NCBI GenBank assembly: GCA_016721605.1
Contig: JADKHS010000017.1
Location: forward strand, 1-64,000
Origin: Nitrosomonadales bacterium
Lineage (GTDB): Bacteria > Pseudomonadota > Gammaproteobacteria > Burkholderiales > Gallionellaceae
Direction of reading: 5' to 3'
DNA: 64,000 nucleotides
Of this stretch, positions 8,794 to 18,728 are shown piece by piece; the stretch's first letter is position 1, and every line of letters begins with the position of its first letter. The position numbers and the translations under genes are program-made. The notes below the pieces were generated by a model. The model saw nothing but the letters and a program-made list of their open reading frames with translations. It was not told the origin of the DNA and searched no databases.

Positions 8794-10532
8794 CTACTGC
8801 CAGCGTCCGATGACATAACACAGCAGCGCATTGGCGTTGGCAACCACATCCGTCATATTGTTCCCCGTTTAATAACCTAAATTTTTCCAGTAGATCACCG
8901 CGCCGAAACGTTGCTGATAATTGTTGCAAGGAAATATCATGTTTTTTATATAGCTTCGCAAGAGCAAACCTTAATTTGCCCAAAAGCATCTTTGAGATAA
9001 ATCTCTTTTCTTTGATGCAAGATTTCGGCCAGCAATTTGAAATTACGATGATCAATTTCTGCCATTTTCAAAGTTTGCGATTGGAGTAATTGCTGCCCTA
9101 TTAACATTGCCAAATAATGCGCCGCATAAGGTAAAAATTCTGGCGGATTATCCAATGTAGGTCTCTTACGTTCATTCTCTACAATACGAAAAATTAGTAC
9201 CGCCAAGACTGCCTGCGCTGCATTCAGGTTTTTAAATATGTCTTGATAAAGTTTTCCAAAATGCTCCCTACGCAAAAACTTTGCCTGATGTGGCTTGTTA
9301 CGCCATATAGCTAATACAGCTTCTGCTGCAATAGTGCTCGCAATTCCAGTGGAGCCACCCACGCCCTCTTCGCGCTGCCGCTTGTAGGTATAGCCTAGTG
9401 CTGAAATACCCGTTTCAAGCTGTTTTTGAATTTCATCATTAGAATGTAAATCACGTAAATCAACGGGGTTTTGACTGTTAGTAGCATAAGTAATATCGCG
9501 CACAAAATCCTGGTCATCATCGGCCAACTCGTAAAGTCTCAGCAATACGTATACGCCACTATAATCTTGTTGAGACTGACTTAAAGTTTGCTAAATAGTT
9601 TTACAAGTTTGCCCACCATTGATGATTTGTATGCCCTCAACCCTGAGTTGATAATTTTCACCTTGCAGTGCGTTGTGGCGAAATTTCCGGCAGATCATCG
9701 TAATGCCGTTATTAAAGAAATAAAAATTATTACTTTTATCTTTATTGGCAAGAGTGTCGTGTACCGCCGAATTAACCCGATTAGCATGTAGCCCAAGATA
9801 GCGGCGAATGTTCCGTTCCAGCAACAAGTCATTATGTCGATTAAACAGTTCTGCAATTTGAGTGATGGCAACCTTGCCAACTAGCACGCGACGAAAATCG
9901 AACTCTTCTATAAGAGCCTTGCCCTGTAATTGTATGCTGTCATCCACCGCTTTTTTACTTTGCAAAACGGCAACAATATTGTCATGGTTAAAATGTACCC
10001 AGCTTACTTGATCAGACGAAAACCCCGTTTGGTCAATCCAGGATTGTGCTTGCCCGTTCCATTTCACACCGTTGTTACACAATATCAAGCGTACACTGGG
10101 AATATATCCATCACGTATAAGCGAGCGAATTTCCTCCACGCGTGGAGCAAGATGCTGGTTTAGTTGGATAGACTTACTTGGATCAAATAACGTGCCCACC
10201 ATATTGATCGCAGCTTTAACCCCATTTTCTGGAAAGTTTGCCGCTCCCATCAAATCATTTTTATATTTTCCTTGAAAAATAGTTACGGTAAATTCACCAT
10301 CATCGGGTTCACTGAAATGAAGCGCATCAACACCAACATCATTTCCACCCTCAGTAAGTAACTCCGCAACATCTTCTAGCGGAAGCTCAAGCGCGGTGCT
10401 AGCACACAATAAGACGAATGCAACTGAACGCTGTTTAACGGTATCATTACCCGCATACGGTTTAATTAATGCCAGATGGTTATGTACAATCCCTGTCAAA
10501 CGCTGATCTACTATGCTTGCATTGATGTCCAT
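8794..10532 (-). pseudogene. AIPR family (abortive infection phage resistance) protein, broken
   Basis: AIPR-type protein of about 580 residues, from a family linked to abortive phage resistance, with no neighbouring restriction genes. The N-terminal 313 residues include GNDVGVDALHF, FQGKYK and the diagnostic NNFYFFNNGITMICRKF and IQIINGGQTCKT. An in-frame TAG at 9591-9593 lies where the family has a residue after KTI; reading through gives QTLSQSQQD and YELADDDQDFVRDITYATNS. The frame shifts near 8965 to LYKKHDISLQQLSATFRRGD and perhaps again near 8870 to a short tail ending at 8794. A nonsense codon plus one or two shifts makes it probably inactive. It sits between housekeeping genes, so it is a likely accessory insertion. 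Confidence 0.75.
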
Positions 10533-10571
10533 ACATCTCCTTTTGGCACTACCCAGAAAATAAAACGAACC

Positions 10572-11210
10572 TCACAGACAGCGTAAAACCCTCGGCAATT
10601 CCAGCACATCTCTAACTTTCACATCCACATAGCCGGGCAAGCGCGATGTGGCATTCACCCACACGGTAAACATCCCCAAACACTTGGCAGCCCGCAGGTT
10701 TTCCGCACTATCTTCCACCATCACGCAACGCGCCGGATTCAGGCAATGTTTGCGTAGCAAGCGTATAAAACCTGCTAACTGTGGTTTGGGTTGGTAACGC
10801 GCTTGCTCAATAGCGAAGACATCGTCGAATAAATCATCTATGCGCAACAATTGCAGCACGGCATGTGCATAGTGCTGCGGTGCGTTGGAAAATACCAGCT
10901 TCTTGCCCGGCAATCTTTTCAATACATGGCGCAAGCGGGCTTCACGCAAAACCATCTGCGGTAACTGTGGAAACTGATGTGTATGCCACAGAAAATGATC
11001 GGGGTTGGTGGCATGATGCCGCATCATGCCACTTAGGGTCGCACCGTAACGTTGCCAGTAGTGCATTCTCAAGTCGTTCGCCGCCTGTTCATCCAACTTC
11101 AGATGCTGTTGCAGGTAAGCGGTCATACTACGATTAATATGCGGAAAAATGTGTGGCACGGCATTGTGCAATGTGTTATCCAGATCAAAAATCCAGACGA
11201 GTCGGCTCAT
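10572..11210 (-). CDS. Pyrimidine 5'-nucleotidase, HAD superfamily
   Basis: HAD phosphatase of 212 residues, likely dephosphorylating pyrimidine nucleoside monophosphates (Pyr-5'-nucleotidase subfamily, yeast SDT1-like). Motif I is FDLDNTLHNA near residue 9, motif II is VFSNAPQHY near residue 100, and motif III/IV is ARYQPKP together with VMVEDSAENLRAAK. The helical cap lies between residues 20 and 90. ATG 11210 overlaps the argB stop (ATGA), so the two are translationally coupled, an arrangement often seen in betaproteobacteria. Confidence 0.85.
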   Translation of the reverse strand: MSRLVWIFDLDNTLHNAVPHIFPHINRSMTAYLQQHLKLDEQAANDLRMHYWQRYGATLSGMMRHHATNPDHFLWHTHQFPQLPQMVLREARLRHVLKRLPGKKLVFSNAPQHYAHAVLQLLRIDDLFDDVFAIEQARYQPKPQLAGFIRLLRKHCLNPARCVMVEDSAENLRAAKCLGMFTVWVNATSRLPGYVDVKVRDVLELPRVLRCL

Positions 11211-12089
11211 TTACTTTTAATCAGCGTGCCCACACCTTCGTCGGTCAGAATTTCCAGCAGCAGCGCATGTTCCACGCGGCCATCAATGATGTGCACCGAC
11301 CTCACCCCCGCGCGCAGCATCCAGCGCCGAACTGATCTTCGGTAACATGCCGCCGGACAGCGTACCGTCCGCCACCAGTTCGTCGATCTGTTTTGGTGTC
11401 AGACCAGTGAGCAACTTGCCGCTCTTGTCCAGCACGCCCGGCGTGTTAGTTAACAGTACCAGTTTTTCCGCTTTCAGCACTTCCGCCAACTTGCCCGCCA
11501 CTACGTCAGCATTAATGTTCAGTGTCTCACCATCTGGCCCGACAGCAATCGGCGCGATGACTGGAATAAAATCGCCAGAATCGAGAAAAGTTATGATAGA
11601 TGGATCAATCAAATTAATTTCTCCCACTAGACCGATGTCCAGCAACTTGCCCGGCTCATCGCGGCTTTCCAGCAGCATCTTGTCGGCCCGGATAAACGAG
11701 GAATCCTGCCCGGTCAGCCCCACCGCCTTGCCGCCATACCGGTTAATCAAATTAACGATGTCCTTGTTGACCTTGCCCAGCACCATTTCGACCACATCCA
11801 TGGTCTCTTCATCCGTGACGCGCATACCTTGAACAAATACCCCTTGCTTACCAATGCGCTGAAGTAGATCGTTGATCTGCGGGCCGCCGCCATGGACGAC
11901 GACCGGATTCATGCCGACCAGCTTGAGCAACACTACGTCGCGCGCAAAACTTTCCTGCAACCTGGGTTCGGTCATGGCATTGCCGCCATATTTGATTACG
12001 ATCGTTTTATCGAAAAACCGTTGGATGTACGGCAACGCCTCAGATAGTGTCTGGGCTTTCTGGACGGCGGTGGCAGGGGTAAGTGACAT
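11207..12089 (-). CDS. argB: Acetylglutamate kinase, frameshifted near C-terminus
   Basis: Phosphorylates N-acetylglutamate, the second step of arginine synthesis, in the cytoplasm. ATG 12089 (MSLTPATAVQKAQTLSEALP) is preferred over an upstream in-frame ATG at 12140. Amino acid kinase motifs: KYGGNAMT, VVHGGGPQINDLL, NINADVVAGKLAE and TGLTPKQI. In the last part ISSALDAARGG is followed by a one-base shift near 11305. The corrected frame gives VHIIDGRVEHALLLEILTDEG and VGTLIKSK, the normal C-terminus, ending at 11207. Because arginine synthesis should be needed, a sequencing error is the simplest explanation. Confidence 0.9.
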
Positions 12090-12223
12090 GATGGCTTCCT
12101 TCGCTAAACAGGCACGCATTTTACCCCAGAAGTCCGCCATTATTGCAGCAGAAAACAGGGCGACACCAAGCCGCCCGCTACGCGCGTAGTCCGCGCTTAT
12201 TTAGTGACGCATTATTAGAAATG

Positions 12224-12679
12224 CTAATGGGTATGATGTCCGTGCTCATCACGGCTTGCGGTAAGTGGTTTAACTTCGGCGCTTACATTCACCTTCTCTT
12301 TGCGCTTATCAGAAAACTCTACGGTAATGGTGAGTGGCACACTCTCACCTGCTTTAAGCGGATTCTTAAGGTTAAGCAGCATCACATGATTTCCACTTGC
12401 TCCCAGCTTAACCATCTTGCCTGCCGGTAGCGGCAAAAATGCAATCGCACGCATTTTCATCACGCCGTTATCATGCGTCATGCCGTGAATCTCGACTGCA
12501 CCCGCAACCGGGCTGACAATCGCCACCAGCCGTGCTTCTTTCTTGCTGGTGATGGAAAATCGTACTGCGGCACTTTCTTGTCCCGTGCCGTGGCGCGCTG
12601 ATGCGTCACTCACTACCACATTTTCTGCCCATGCTTGTGCCGCACAAAACAGCATGACGATTACAATTGCGTAACGCAT
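12224..12679 (-). CDS. Periplasmic copper chaperone PCu(A)C (DUF461)
   Basis: Secreted Cu(I) chaperone of 151 residues that helps load copper into cytochrome oxidase. Signal peptide MRYAIVIVMLFCAAQAWA. The copper site H-x10-M-x21-H-x-M is recognisable from EIHGMTHDNGVMKMRA and GNHVMLL. A histidine-rich tail (DEHGHHTH) could add metal ligands. No SCO gene is next to it. It stands alone upstream of argB on the same strand, separated by about 130 bases. Confidence 0.85.
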   Translation of the reverse strand: MRYAIVIVMLFCAAQAWAENVVVSDASARHGTGQESAAVRFSITSKKEARLVAIVSPVAGAVEIHGMTHDNGVMKMRAIAFLPLPAGKMVKLGASGNHVMLLNLKNPLKAGESVPLTITVEFSDKRKEKVNVSAEVKPLTASRDEHGHHTH

Positions 12680-12892
12680 CTGAGTCCCCTTAATTTAAAA
12701 AATGTACAGACGGCTAAGATACATGAATTACAGAAAACAAAACAAGCATATTCCCTGCAATCGCATCTAAAAAACAGGACACCTACCTAAATTTGGCGAA
12801 ATATTAAGCATCTGTACCTTAACAATTTTAGGTAAAATATTAGCCGTAAGCATTTCACATGTTAACAATATCAAACAGGATCAATTCGAAAA

Positions 12893-13786
12893 ATGAACAT
12901 GCCGACTAACAGTACAGATGCAGTTTCCAGCAACCCAAACATTGATCTTAGACAAGCTATCAAACAGATTGATGCACTGCCCGCTATGCCAGTCATTGCT
13001 CAAAAGCTACTGGCACTGCATATAAATACTGACGAAGACGAACGGGAAATGCTAATGCTGATCGAGCAAGACCCACAAATTTCAGCAAAAATTATCGGGC
13101 TGTCTAATTCATCAATAATTAGCTCCACACGCAAATCAACCTCAGTAAAAGAGGCTGCAATATTGCTCGGCATGAACCGGGTTAAATCGGTTGCAATTAG
13201 CATCGCCATCATGTCCTTGTCGACCAAAGTAACCACGGCTAAGTTTAAGGTACAAGATCTTTGGCTACATAGCTTTGGCATCGCGTTTGCCATGATCGGC
13301 ATCGCCCGTGCCATGCCCGCAAAAATACGCCCTAAGGATGACCAAGTTTTTTTGGCTGGCATACTGCACGATATAGGCTATCTTGCGCTCGCTTTCCTGG
13401 ATCCAAAACGGAGCGATGATCTGCACGCCCGCTTATCAGCGGAATCTGACAGCCCTGTGCTGAGTGTAGAACGGGAAATGCTGGGAATATGCCACGATGA
13501 ACTGGGTGCGGAGCTAGCGCGCCATTGGAATTTGCCGGATGAAATTATTGCCGTACTACGCTACCACCATACACCGGATGCAGTTGAGGCGGCAGCAGGA
13601 CAACCAATAGTACACATGATTAATTTGGCGGAAAAATTACTGGCTTCCTTTGGAATTAGTGAACACGTCGATACCAACATCAGCGACGAAGATTGGGAAA
13701 TTCTGGGAATTGATCCAAGTAAGTCCGAAGAAATCAGTGTGCAAGTAGCTGAACAAGCAGAACAAGCTGCAGCAGCCTACGGATAA
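12893..13786 (+). CDS. HDOD domain signalling protein
   Basis: Cytoplasmic regulator of 297 residues. The HDOD domain starts at about residue 25 (IDALPAMPVIAQKLLALHIN), runs through EQDPQISAKIIGLSNS and the helix of LLGMNRVKSVAISIAI, and reaches an HD-like segment, GILHDIGYLALAFLDP. The motif HHTPDAVEAAAG is near the end. HDOD proteins lack a proven catalytic role and act in motility, stress or cyclic di-GMP circuits. It is monocistronic by position, with a 210-base AT-rich leader shared with the divergent copper chaperone gene. ATG 12893 has a possible second start at 12899. Confidence 0.85.
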   Translation: MNMPTNSTDAVSSNPNIDLRQAIKQIDALPAMPVIAQKLLALHINTDEDEREMLMLIEQDPQISAKIIGLSNSSIISSTRKSTSVKEAAILLGMNRVKSVAISIAIMSLSTKVTTAKFKVQDLWLHSFGIAFAMIGIARAMPAKIRPKDDQVFLAGILHDIGYLALAFLDPKRSDDLHARLSAESDSPVLSVEREMLGICHDELGAELARHWNLPDEIIAVLRYHHTPDAVEAAAGQPIVHMINLAEKLLASFGISEHVDTNISDEDWEILGIDPSKSEEISVQVAEQAEQAAAAYG

Positions 13787-13892
13787 AGTGTTCGACTTTC
13801 CGATACATTTAGCTTTGGCAATCTTAAAGTCAGCCCATAGCCCAACCAATCTCACACGTCTATAATTACCGGTTTTGGTTACTGACCTCAAT

Positions 13893-15033
13893 ATGAAGTT
13901 TTCGCTGTTATTTTTCATCGCCCTATTATCCCCTCTGCTTGCCCGAGCGCAGTTAGCCAACCTGCCGCCCGCTCCGGTGCTGGCAGCCAAGTCATATCTG
14001 TTATATGACTTTACCAGCAATCAGATTCTGGTCGACCAAAACGGCAATGAACGCACCGAACCAGCATCTATTACCAAACTGATGACGGCGTACCTAACCT
14101 TCAGCTCCCTCAAACTGAACAAGTTTTCGCTAGATCAGACAATAACCCCTTCAGCAGAAGCACTGCGCGCCCAAGGCGTGGAATCTCGCATGTTTCTGGA
14201 CAAGAATAAACCCGTGACGATTGCAGAATTACTGCGTGGCCTCATCGTACAGTCTGGTAACGACGCCGCGCGTGTGTTGGCAACCACCCTAGCCGGCAGC
14301 GAGGAAAATTTTGCTAAACTGATGAACCAAGAAGCGCAACGATTGGGTATGAGCAACACGCATTACATCAACGCCACCGGAATGCCACATCCACAGCACT
14401 ATTCCAGTGCATATGACACTGCAATACTCGCCGCTGCAATAGTGCGCGACTTTCCCGAACACTATCCAATCTATAGCTTGCGCGAATATCAGTACAACAA
14501 TATTAATCAAGCCAACCGCAACCGCTTATTGTGGATGGATCCCTATGTGGACGGAATGAAAACAGGACATACCGAAAGTGCGGGTTTCTGTTTAGTGGCT
14601 TCGGCCAAGCGCAACCAACGGCGGCTCATATCAGTGGTGCTGGGCACAGCCTCTGACAACCTGCGGTCTACCGAAAGCCAGAAGCTGCTAAATTACGGTT
14701 TCCAAAATTTTGAAGCAGTGCGCCTATATAAGAAGAACGAACCGGTAGCCAACTTACATCTGTGGAAAGGCACTGAAAGCAAAGTCAAAGTAGGGTTCCG
14801 TAGTGACCTGTTTCTGTCCATCCCTACGGGACAAATGCCACAATTAAAAGCGTCCATGGAAACACAACAACCTCTTATTGCGCCACTTTCTGGTGGGACA
14901 AAAAGTCGGTATGATAAAAATTTCGCTGGGCGGTAAACCCTATGCCGAATACAAGCTGGTAGCGCTAGAGCCTGTGCCGCTTGCCAACGTATTTTCGCGC
15001 GGTTGGGACAGCATCCGCTTACTTTTCAAATAA
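13893..15033 (+). CDS. dacC: D-alanyl-D-alanine carboxypeptidase (PBP5/6 type), frameshifted near end
   Basis: Periplasmic DD-carboxypeptidase trimming peptidoglycan stem peptides. ATG 13893 opens a signal peptide (MKFSLLFFIALLSPLLARAQ). Active-site motifs are all present: SITKLM (SxxK), SGN in LIVQSGNDA, and KTG in GMKTGHTES. At about 14895 the frame changes within the PBP5 C-terminal domain. The corrected reading KVGMIKISLGGKPYAEYKLV runs to VFSRGWDSIRLLFK at 15033, including the amphipathic membrane-anchoring helix. It leads the dacC-dat-DUF493-lipB-lipA block. Confidence 0.9.
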
Positions 15034-15055
15034 AAGCTCCTTTAAGGACCATAAA

Positions 15056-15913
15056 ATGACAATCTATTTGAACGGGCAATTCATGCCCATTGAAGAAGCC
15101 CGCATTCCCGTACTGGACCGTGGCTTCATTTTCGGCGATGGCGTATATGAAGTTATCCCGGTGTATTCGCGCTTTGCTTTCCGTCTGGCAGAACATCTCA
15201 AGCGACTGCAATTCAGCTTGGACGGCATACGCCTGGCAAACCCGCACAGTGACCAGGAGTGGACTAAGCTCATCACGGAGCTGATCGGGCGCAATACAGC
15301 GGAAGACCAATATTTATATCTGCATATCACGCGCGGAGTGGCTAAACGCGACCATGCCTTCCCTAATCCTTCGGTGCAGCCGACCGTATTTATGATGAGC
15401 AACCCACTACTCACCCCACCCACCGCGTTACTTACCAGCGGCGTGGGGGCGGTAAGCGCGCCGGATAACCGCTGGCTACGTTGTGACATCAAGGCCATCT
15501 CACTTTTACCTAATGTGCTGCTACGGCAAATGGCGATAGACGCTGGCTGTGCCGAAACTATTTTGATCCGTGATGATGATTTCATGACTGAAGGCGCAGC
15601 CAGCAACATTTTTTTGGTAAAAAATGGCGTCCTTCTCGCACCGCCTAAAGATAATCTTATGTTGCCTGGAATCACCTACGACGTCTTGCTGGAAATCGCC
15701 GCTGCCAACAGCATCCCCCATGAAATTCGCAGGATTGCCAAGGACGAAATATTCAACGCCGACGAGCTATTACTCACCTCCTCCACCAAGGAAGTGCTGG
15801 CCATCACCACATTGGACAATAAACCAGTAGGCGATGGCAAACCCGGAGTGATGTTCACCAAACTGCATAAACTTTATCAGGACTACAAGCGCGACGTGAT
15901 GCGGAAGACGTAG
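15056..15913 (+). CDS. dat: D-amino acid aminotransferase, PLP class IV
   Basis: Fold-type IV PLP enzyme of 285 residues, likely transaminating D-alanine and D-glutamate for cell wall synthesis. ATG 15056 (MTIYLNGQFMPIEEARIPV) has AAGGACC upstream; a longer reading from 14981 is less likely. Motifs: LDRGFIFGDGVYEV, the lysine region of RCDIKAISLLPNVL, and EGAASNIFLVKNG. Position directly after dacC fits D-alanine recycling. A branched-chain aminotransferase is a related alternative, but the short length and context favour Dat. Confidence 0.85.
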   Translation: MTIYLNGQFMPIEEARIPVLDRGFIFGDGVYEVIPVYSRFAFRLAEHLKRLQFSLDGIRLANPHSDQEWTKLITELIGRNTAEDQYLYLHITRGVAKRDHAFPNPSVQPTVFMMSNPLLTPPTALLTSGVGAVSAPDNRWLRCDIKAISLLPNVLLRQMAIDAGCAETILIRDDDFMTEGAASNIFLVKNGVLLAPPKDNLMLPGITYDVLLEIAAANSIPHEIRRIAKDEIFNADELLLTSSTKEVLAITTLDNKPVGDGKPGVMFTKLHKLYQDYKRDVMRKT

Positions 15914-16052
15914 CAAAGCCCGATATTCCCATGTAGACAGCCAACAACTTGGCAGATATCGGTGGCATAAATTTGATCAAACTGCAATCAAATAAACAAG
16001 CTGAACCCCTGCCTTCATGGGGACAGAAGAACCTAACCATACCAACTTATCC

Positions 16053-16319
16053 ATGGCACTTACTGACAGCCTTATCGAATACCCGTGCGACTTTCCAATC
16101 AAGGTGTTAGGGCTGTCGCATCAGGGCTTCGCGCAAGCAGTAGCGGAAGTGGTAATGCGTTACGATCATGACTTTAATGCTGCCACCATGGAAATGCGCC
16201 CCAGTAGCGGCGCACGCTACATCGGCCTAACCTGCACCGTGCGCGCCACTTCACGCGAACAACTCAATGCGCTGTATCAAGAATTGTGCGACCACCCACA
16301 AGTAGTGATGGTGCTTTAG
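16053..16319 (+). CDS. DUF493/YbeD family protein
   Basis: Small ACT-like protein of about 88 residues: SLIEYPCDFPIKVLG, then FAQAVAEVVMRYDHDF, ending DHPQVVMVL. E. coli YbeD is likewise encoded between the PBP5 gene and lipB, so context supports the family. Its function is unproven. ATG 16053 (MALTDSLIEY) is chosen; an in-frame ATG at 16017 would add 12 residues. It ends four bases before lipB. Confidence 0.8.
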   Translation: MALTDSLIEYPCDFPIKVLGLSHQGFAQAVAEVVMRYDHDFNAATMEMRPSSGARYIGLTCTVRATSREQLNALYQELCDHPQVVMVL

Positions 16320-16323
16320 TGAA

Positions 16324-16959
16324 ATGGTACCGCTGATTAAACATCTAGGTCTGGTCGAATACCAACAAACCTGGCAAGCAATGCAACAGTTCACTGGTGC
16401 ACGTAACGCCGACACACAGGACGAAATCTGGTTACTACATCATTTTCCGGTCTATACCCAAGGCTTGGCAGGAAAACCGGAGCATCTTTTGCATGCCAGC
16501 GACATACCGGTGGTCAAAATCGACCGTGGCGGCCAGATTACCTATCACGGCCCCGGCCAGATCATCGCCTACCTGATGCTGGATTTGCGTCGCTGGAAAC
16601 TTAACGTGCGCGGGCTGGTACGGCTAATGGAACAGGCTGTGATAGATTTGCTTGCGCCATTCGGCGTCATAGCACAGGGGCGGGAGGAAGCACCGGGCGT
16701 TTATATAGATAACGCAAAAATTGCCGCACTCGGATTAAAAATTCGCAATGGATGCAGCTATCACGGATTGGCATTCAACGTAGATATGGATCTTGCCCCG
16801 TTCGCGTACATTAACCCATGTGGCTTTGCCGGATTGCGTGTTATCCAAGCAAAAGACTTTGGTATAAATGCTCCGCGGTCTGAACTGGAACTGCAACTTG
16901 CACAGAATTTGATCAAATTATTACAGCAACATAAATCAGAAAAATCCGTCCAATATTGA
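16324..16959 (+). CDS. lipB: Octanoyl-[acyl-carrier-protein]:protein octanoyltransferase
   Basis: Transfers octanoyl groups from acyl carrier protein to lipoyl domains. 211 residues with the hallmark RGGQITYHGPGQIIAY near residue 72, the catalytic lysine in NAKIAALGLKI and the acyl-accepting cysteine in YINPCGFAG. The first residues MVPLIKHLGLVEYQQTW match the family. It works directly with LipA, encoded next after 58 bases. Confidence 0.95.
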   Translation: MVPLIKHLGLVEYQQTWQAMQQFTGARNADTQDEIWLLHHFPVYTQGLAGKPEHLLHASDIPVVKIDRGGQITYHGPGQIIAYLMLDLRRWKLNVRGLVRLMEQAVIDLLAPFGVIAQGREEAPGVYIDNAKIAALGLKIRNGCSYHGLAFNVDMDLAPFAYINPCGFAGLRVIQAKDFGINAPRSELELQLAQNLIKLLQQHKSEKSVQY

Positions 16960-17017
16960 ACAGTAGCTTATGTAAGAGCACGCATGACATGCAAACCAGC
17001 TAAAAGGAAAAACCATT

Positions 17018-17953
17018 ATGACTATTGAAAAACAAACTGGCGCAGCTAAAACAACACGTAATCCGATCAAAATAGTCCAGTTAGAGCAACGCCTACGTAA
17101 ACCAGAATGGATACGCGTTAAATCCGGTAGCGGGCAAGGTTATCACGACGTCAAGCGTCTGCTGCGTGAACACAAATTGCACACTGTGTGCGAAGAAGCA
17201 TCTTGCCCCAACATTGGCGAATGTTTTAGCAAGGGCACGGCCACTTTCATGATTTTAGGCGACCTCTGCACACGACGCTGCCCCTTCTGCGACGTAGGGC
17301 ACGGCAAACCGCTGGCGCCAGACGCTAACGAACCGGCACATCTGGCGCAATCCATTGCGATACTCAAGCTGAAGTACGTGGTTATCACCAGCGTGGATCG
17401 TGACGATCTGCGGGATGGTGGCGCACAACATTTCGTCGATTGCCTGACCGCCATTCGCGCGTCTTCACCCCATACCAAGCTGGAAACACTGGTTCCTGAT
17501 TTTCGTGGCCGCCTGGAAACCGCATTGGACATTCTGGCAAATAGCCTGCCTGACGTGCTTAACCACAATATGGAAACCGTGCCGCGCCTCTACAAACTGG
17601 CGCGTCCCGGCGCAGACTACACTCATTCACTCAAATTATTAAAAGATTTCAAAACACGCTTTCCACAAGTGATAACCAAATCCGGCCTGATGCTGGGGCT
17701 AGGCGAAACAGACGATGAGGTACTACAGGTAATGAGGGACATGCGCGCACACGATGTACAAATGCTCACGCTGGGACAATATTTGCAACCCTCCGACAGT
17801 CATCTGCCGGTGTTACGTTATGTCCACCCGGACACCTTCAAAATGTTCGAGCAGTCCGCGCTAGAAATGGGATTTTCACATGCAGCGTGCGGGCCAATGG
17901 TACGTAGCAGCTACCATGCTGATGAGCAGGCACACCAGGCTGGCGCCATATAG
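17018..17953 (+). CDS. lipA: Lipoyl synthase (radical SAM)
   Basis: Inserts two sulfur atoms into the octanoyl chain on lipoyl domains. 311 residues. The auxiliary 4Fe-4S cluster motif is CEEASCPNIGEC near residue 55 and the radical SAM motif is CTRRCPFC near residue 85. Later motifs: VDRDDLRDGGA, NHNMETVPRLY, SGLMLGLGETDDEV and the C-terminal RSSYHADEQ serine motif. ATG 17018 has AAAAGGAAAAACC upstream. Confidence 0.97.
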   Translation: MTIEKQTGAAKTTRNPIKIVQLEQRLRKPEWIRVKSGSGQGYHDVKRLLREHKLHTVCEEASCPNIGECFSKGTATFMILGDLCTRRCPFCDVGHGKPLAPDANEPAHLAQSIAILKLKYVVITSVDRDDLRDGGAQHFVDCLTAIRASSPHTKLETLVPDFRGRLETALDILANSLPDVLNHNMETVPRLYKLARPGADYTHSLKLLKDFKTRFPQVITKSGLMLGLGETDDEVLQVMRDMRAHDVQMLTLGQYLQPSDSHLPVLRYVHPDTFKMFEQSALEMGFSHAACGPMVRSSYHADEQAHQAGAI

Positions 17954-18046
17954 CTCCCATATTCAAAAACATTCGCAATTACAAGTGCATAGTGAAATCC
18001 GCTAAAATAGCAGTCTGAAAAAAGCAAAAAATTAATATGTGCCTGA

Positions 18047-18682
18047 TTGCCAGTCATTTTGGTTGCCGCCTTTCACGACAGTTACTTGGCTAATCCATCT
18101 TGGCCTGTTTCTTCGGTCATACATAATACCGATGGGACTGAGTTATGGCGATGGATCATCAAGAATCATTGCAGCAATTGCCTGCTTTGGGCAGAGGAGG
18201 ATTTGGCTCGCCGTATTAAGGTCAGCGACATGGATATCGCCATTAATAAACGCGCTATTGATCGCCACAATCAGGCCCGCAACGATGCCATTGAATGCAT
18301 TGATGAACAGTTATTAATTGCCCTTAAGCTGGTGGATGCTGTCTCTGTGCGAACTGATTCGGCGATCGTCAAAGTAACAAAGGATGCGCGTTTGAATAGC
18401 GAGACCGCTGGCAGCATGGTGGATAGGCTGTCAATTCTTGCACTGAAGATATGCGCCATGCGTCAACAGATCGAGCGTATTGAAGTTGATGAAGCTCATC
18501 GTTTAGCGTGCCGTAGAAAATTGGAGCGATTGAATGAGCAGCGCAGCGACTTGGGTGCTTGCTTGGACGAGCTGCTAACTGATACACAGGCGGGCCGAGC
18601 ATACTTCAAAGTTTATCGCCAGTTCAAAATGTACAATGACCCACAGTTAAATCCGGCGTTGGTGGCAGAAAATAAATTATGA
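18047..18682 (+). CDS. DUF4254 family protein
   Basis: About 211 residues, mainly helical. Features of DUF4254: LWAEEDLARR, NQARNDAIECID, SETAGSMVDRLSILALKICA, and the strongly conserved ending FKVYRQFKMYNDPQLNPAL. Family genes commonly sit beside lipopolysaccharide glycosyltransferases; the biochemical role is unknown. Here it converges on the TPR/heptosyltransferase-like gene with 46 bases between. Translation appears to begin at a TTG (18047) just after a stop, so the real start may be upstream across a small indel (an out-of-frame ATG lies at 18037). Confidence 0.8.
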   Translation: MPVILVAAFHDSYLANPSWPVSSVIHNTDGTELWRWIIKNHCSNCLLWAEEDLARRIKVSDMDIAINKRAIDRHNQARNDAIECIDEQLLIALKLVDAVSVRTDSAIVKVTKDARLNSETAGSMVDRLSILALKICAMRQQIERIEVDEAHRLACRRKLERLNEQRSDLGACLDELLTDTQAGRAYFKVYRQFKMYNDPQLNPALVAENKL

Positions 18683-18728
18683 ATCTCTTAATTTAAATCT
18701 AGAAACGTAATGAAATTCTCATGAGCGA

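Noticed and set aside
4865..9593. Two in-frame TAG codons (4865-4867, 9591-9593) as a sign of amber recoding
   Set aside because: Another broken gene has an in-frame TAA, the lesions sit with frameshifts, and no suppressor tRNA is visible. Mutation or error is simpler.
15914..16016. Small gene between dat and DUF493
   Set aside because: Neither strand shows a protein with recognisable features or a convincing ribosome binding site.
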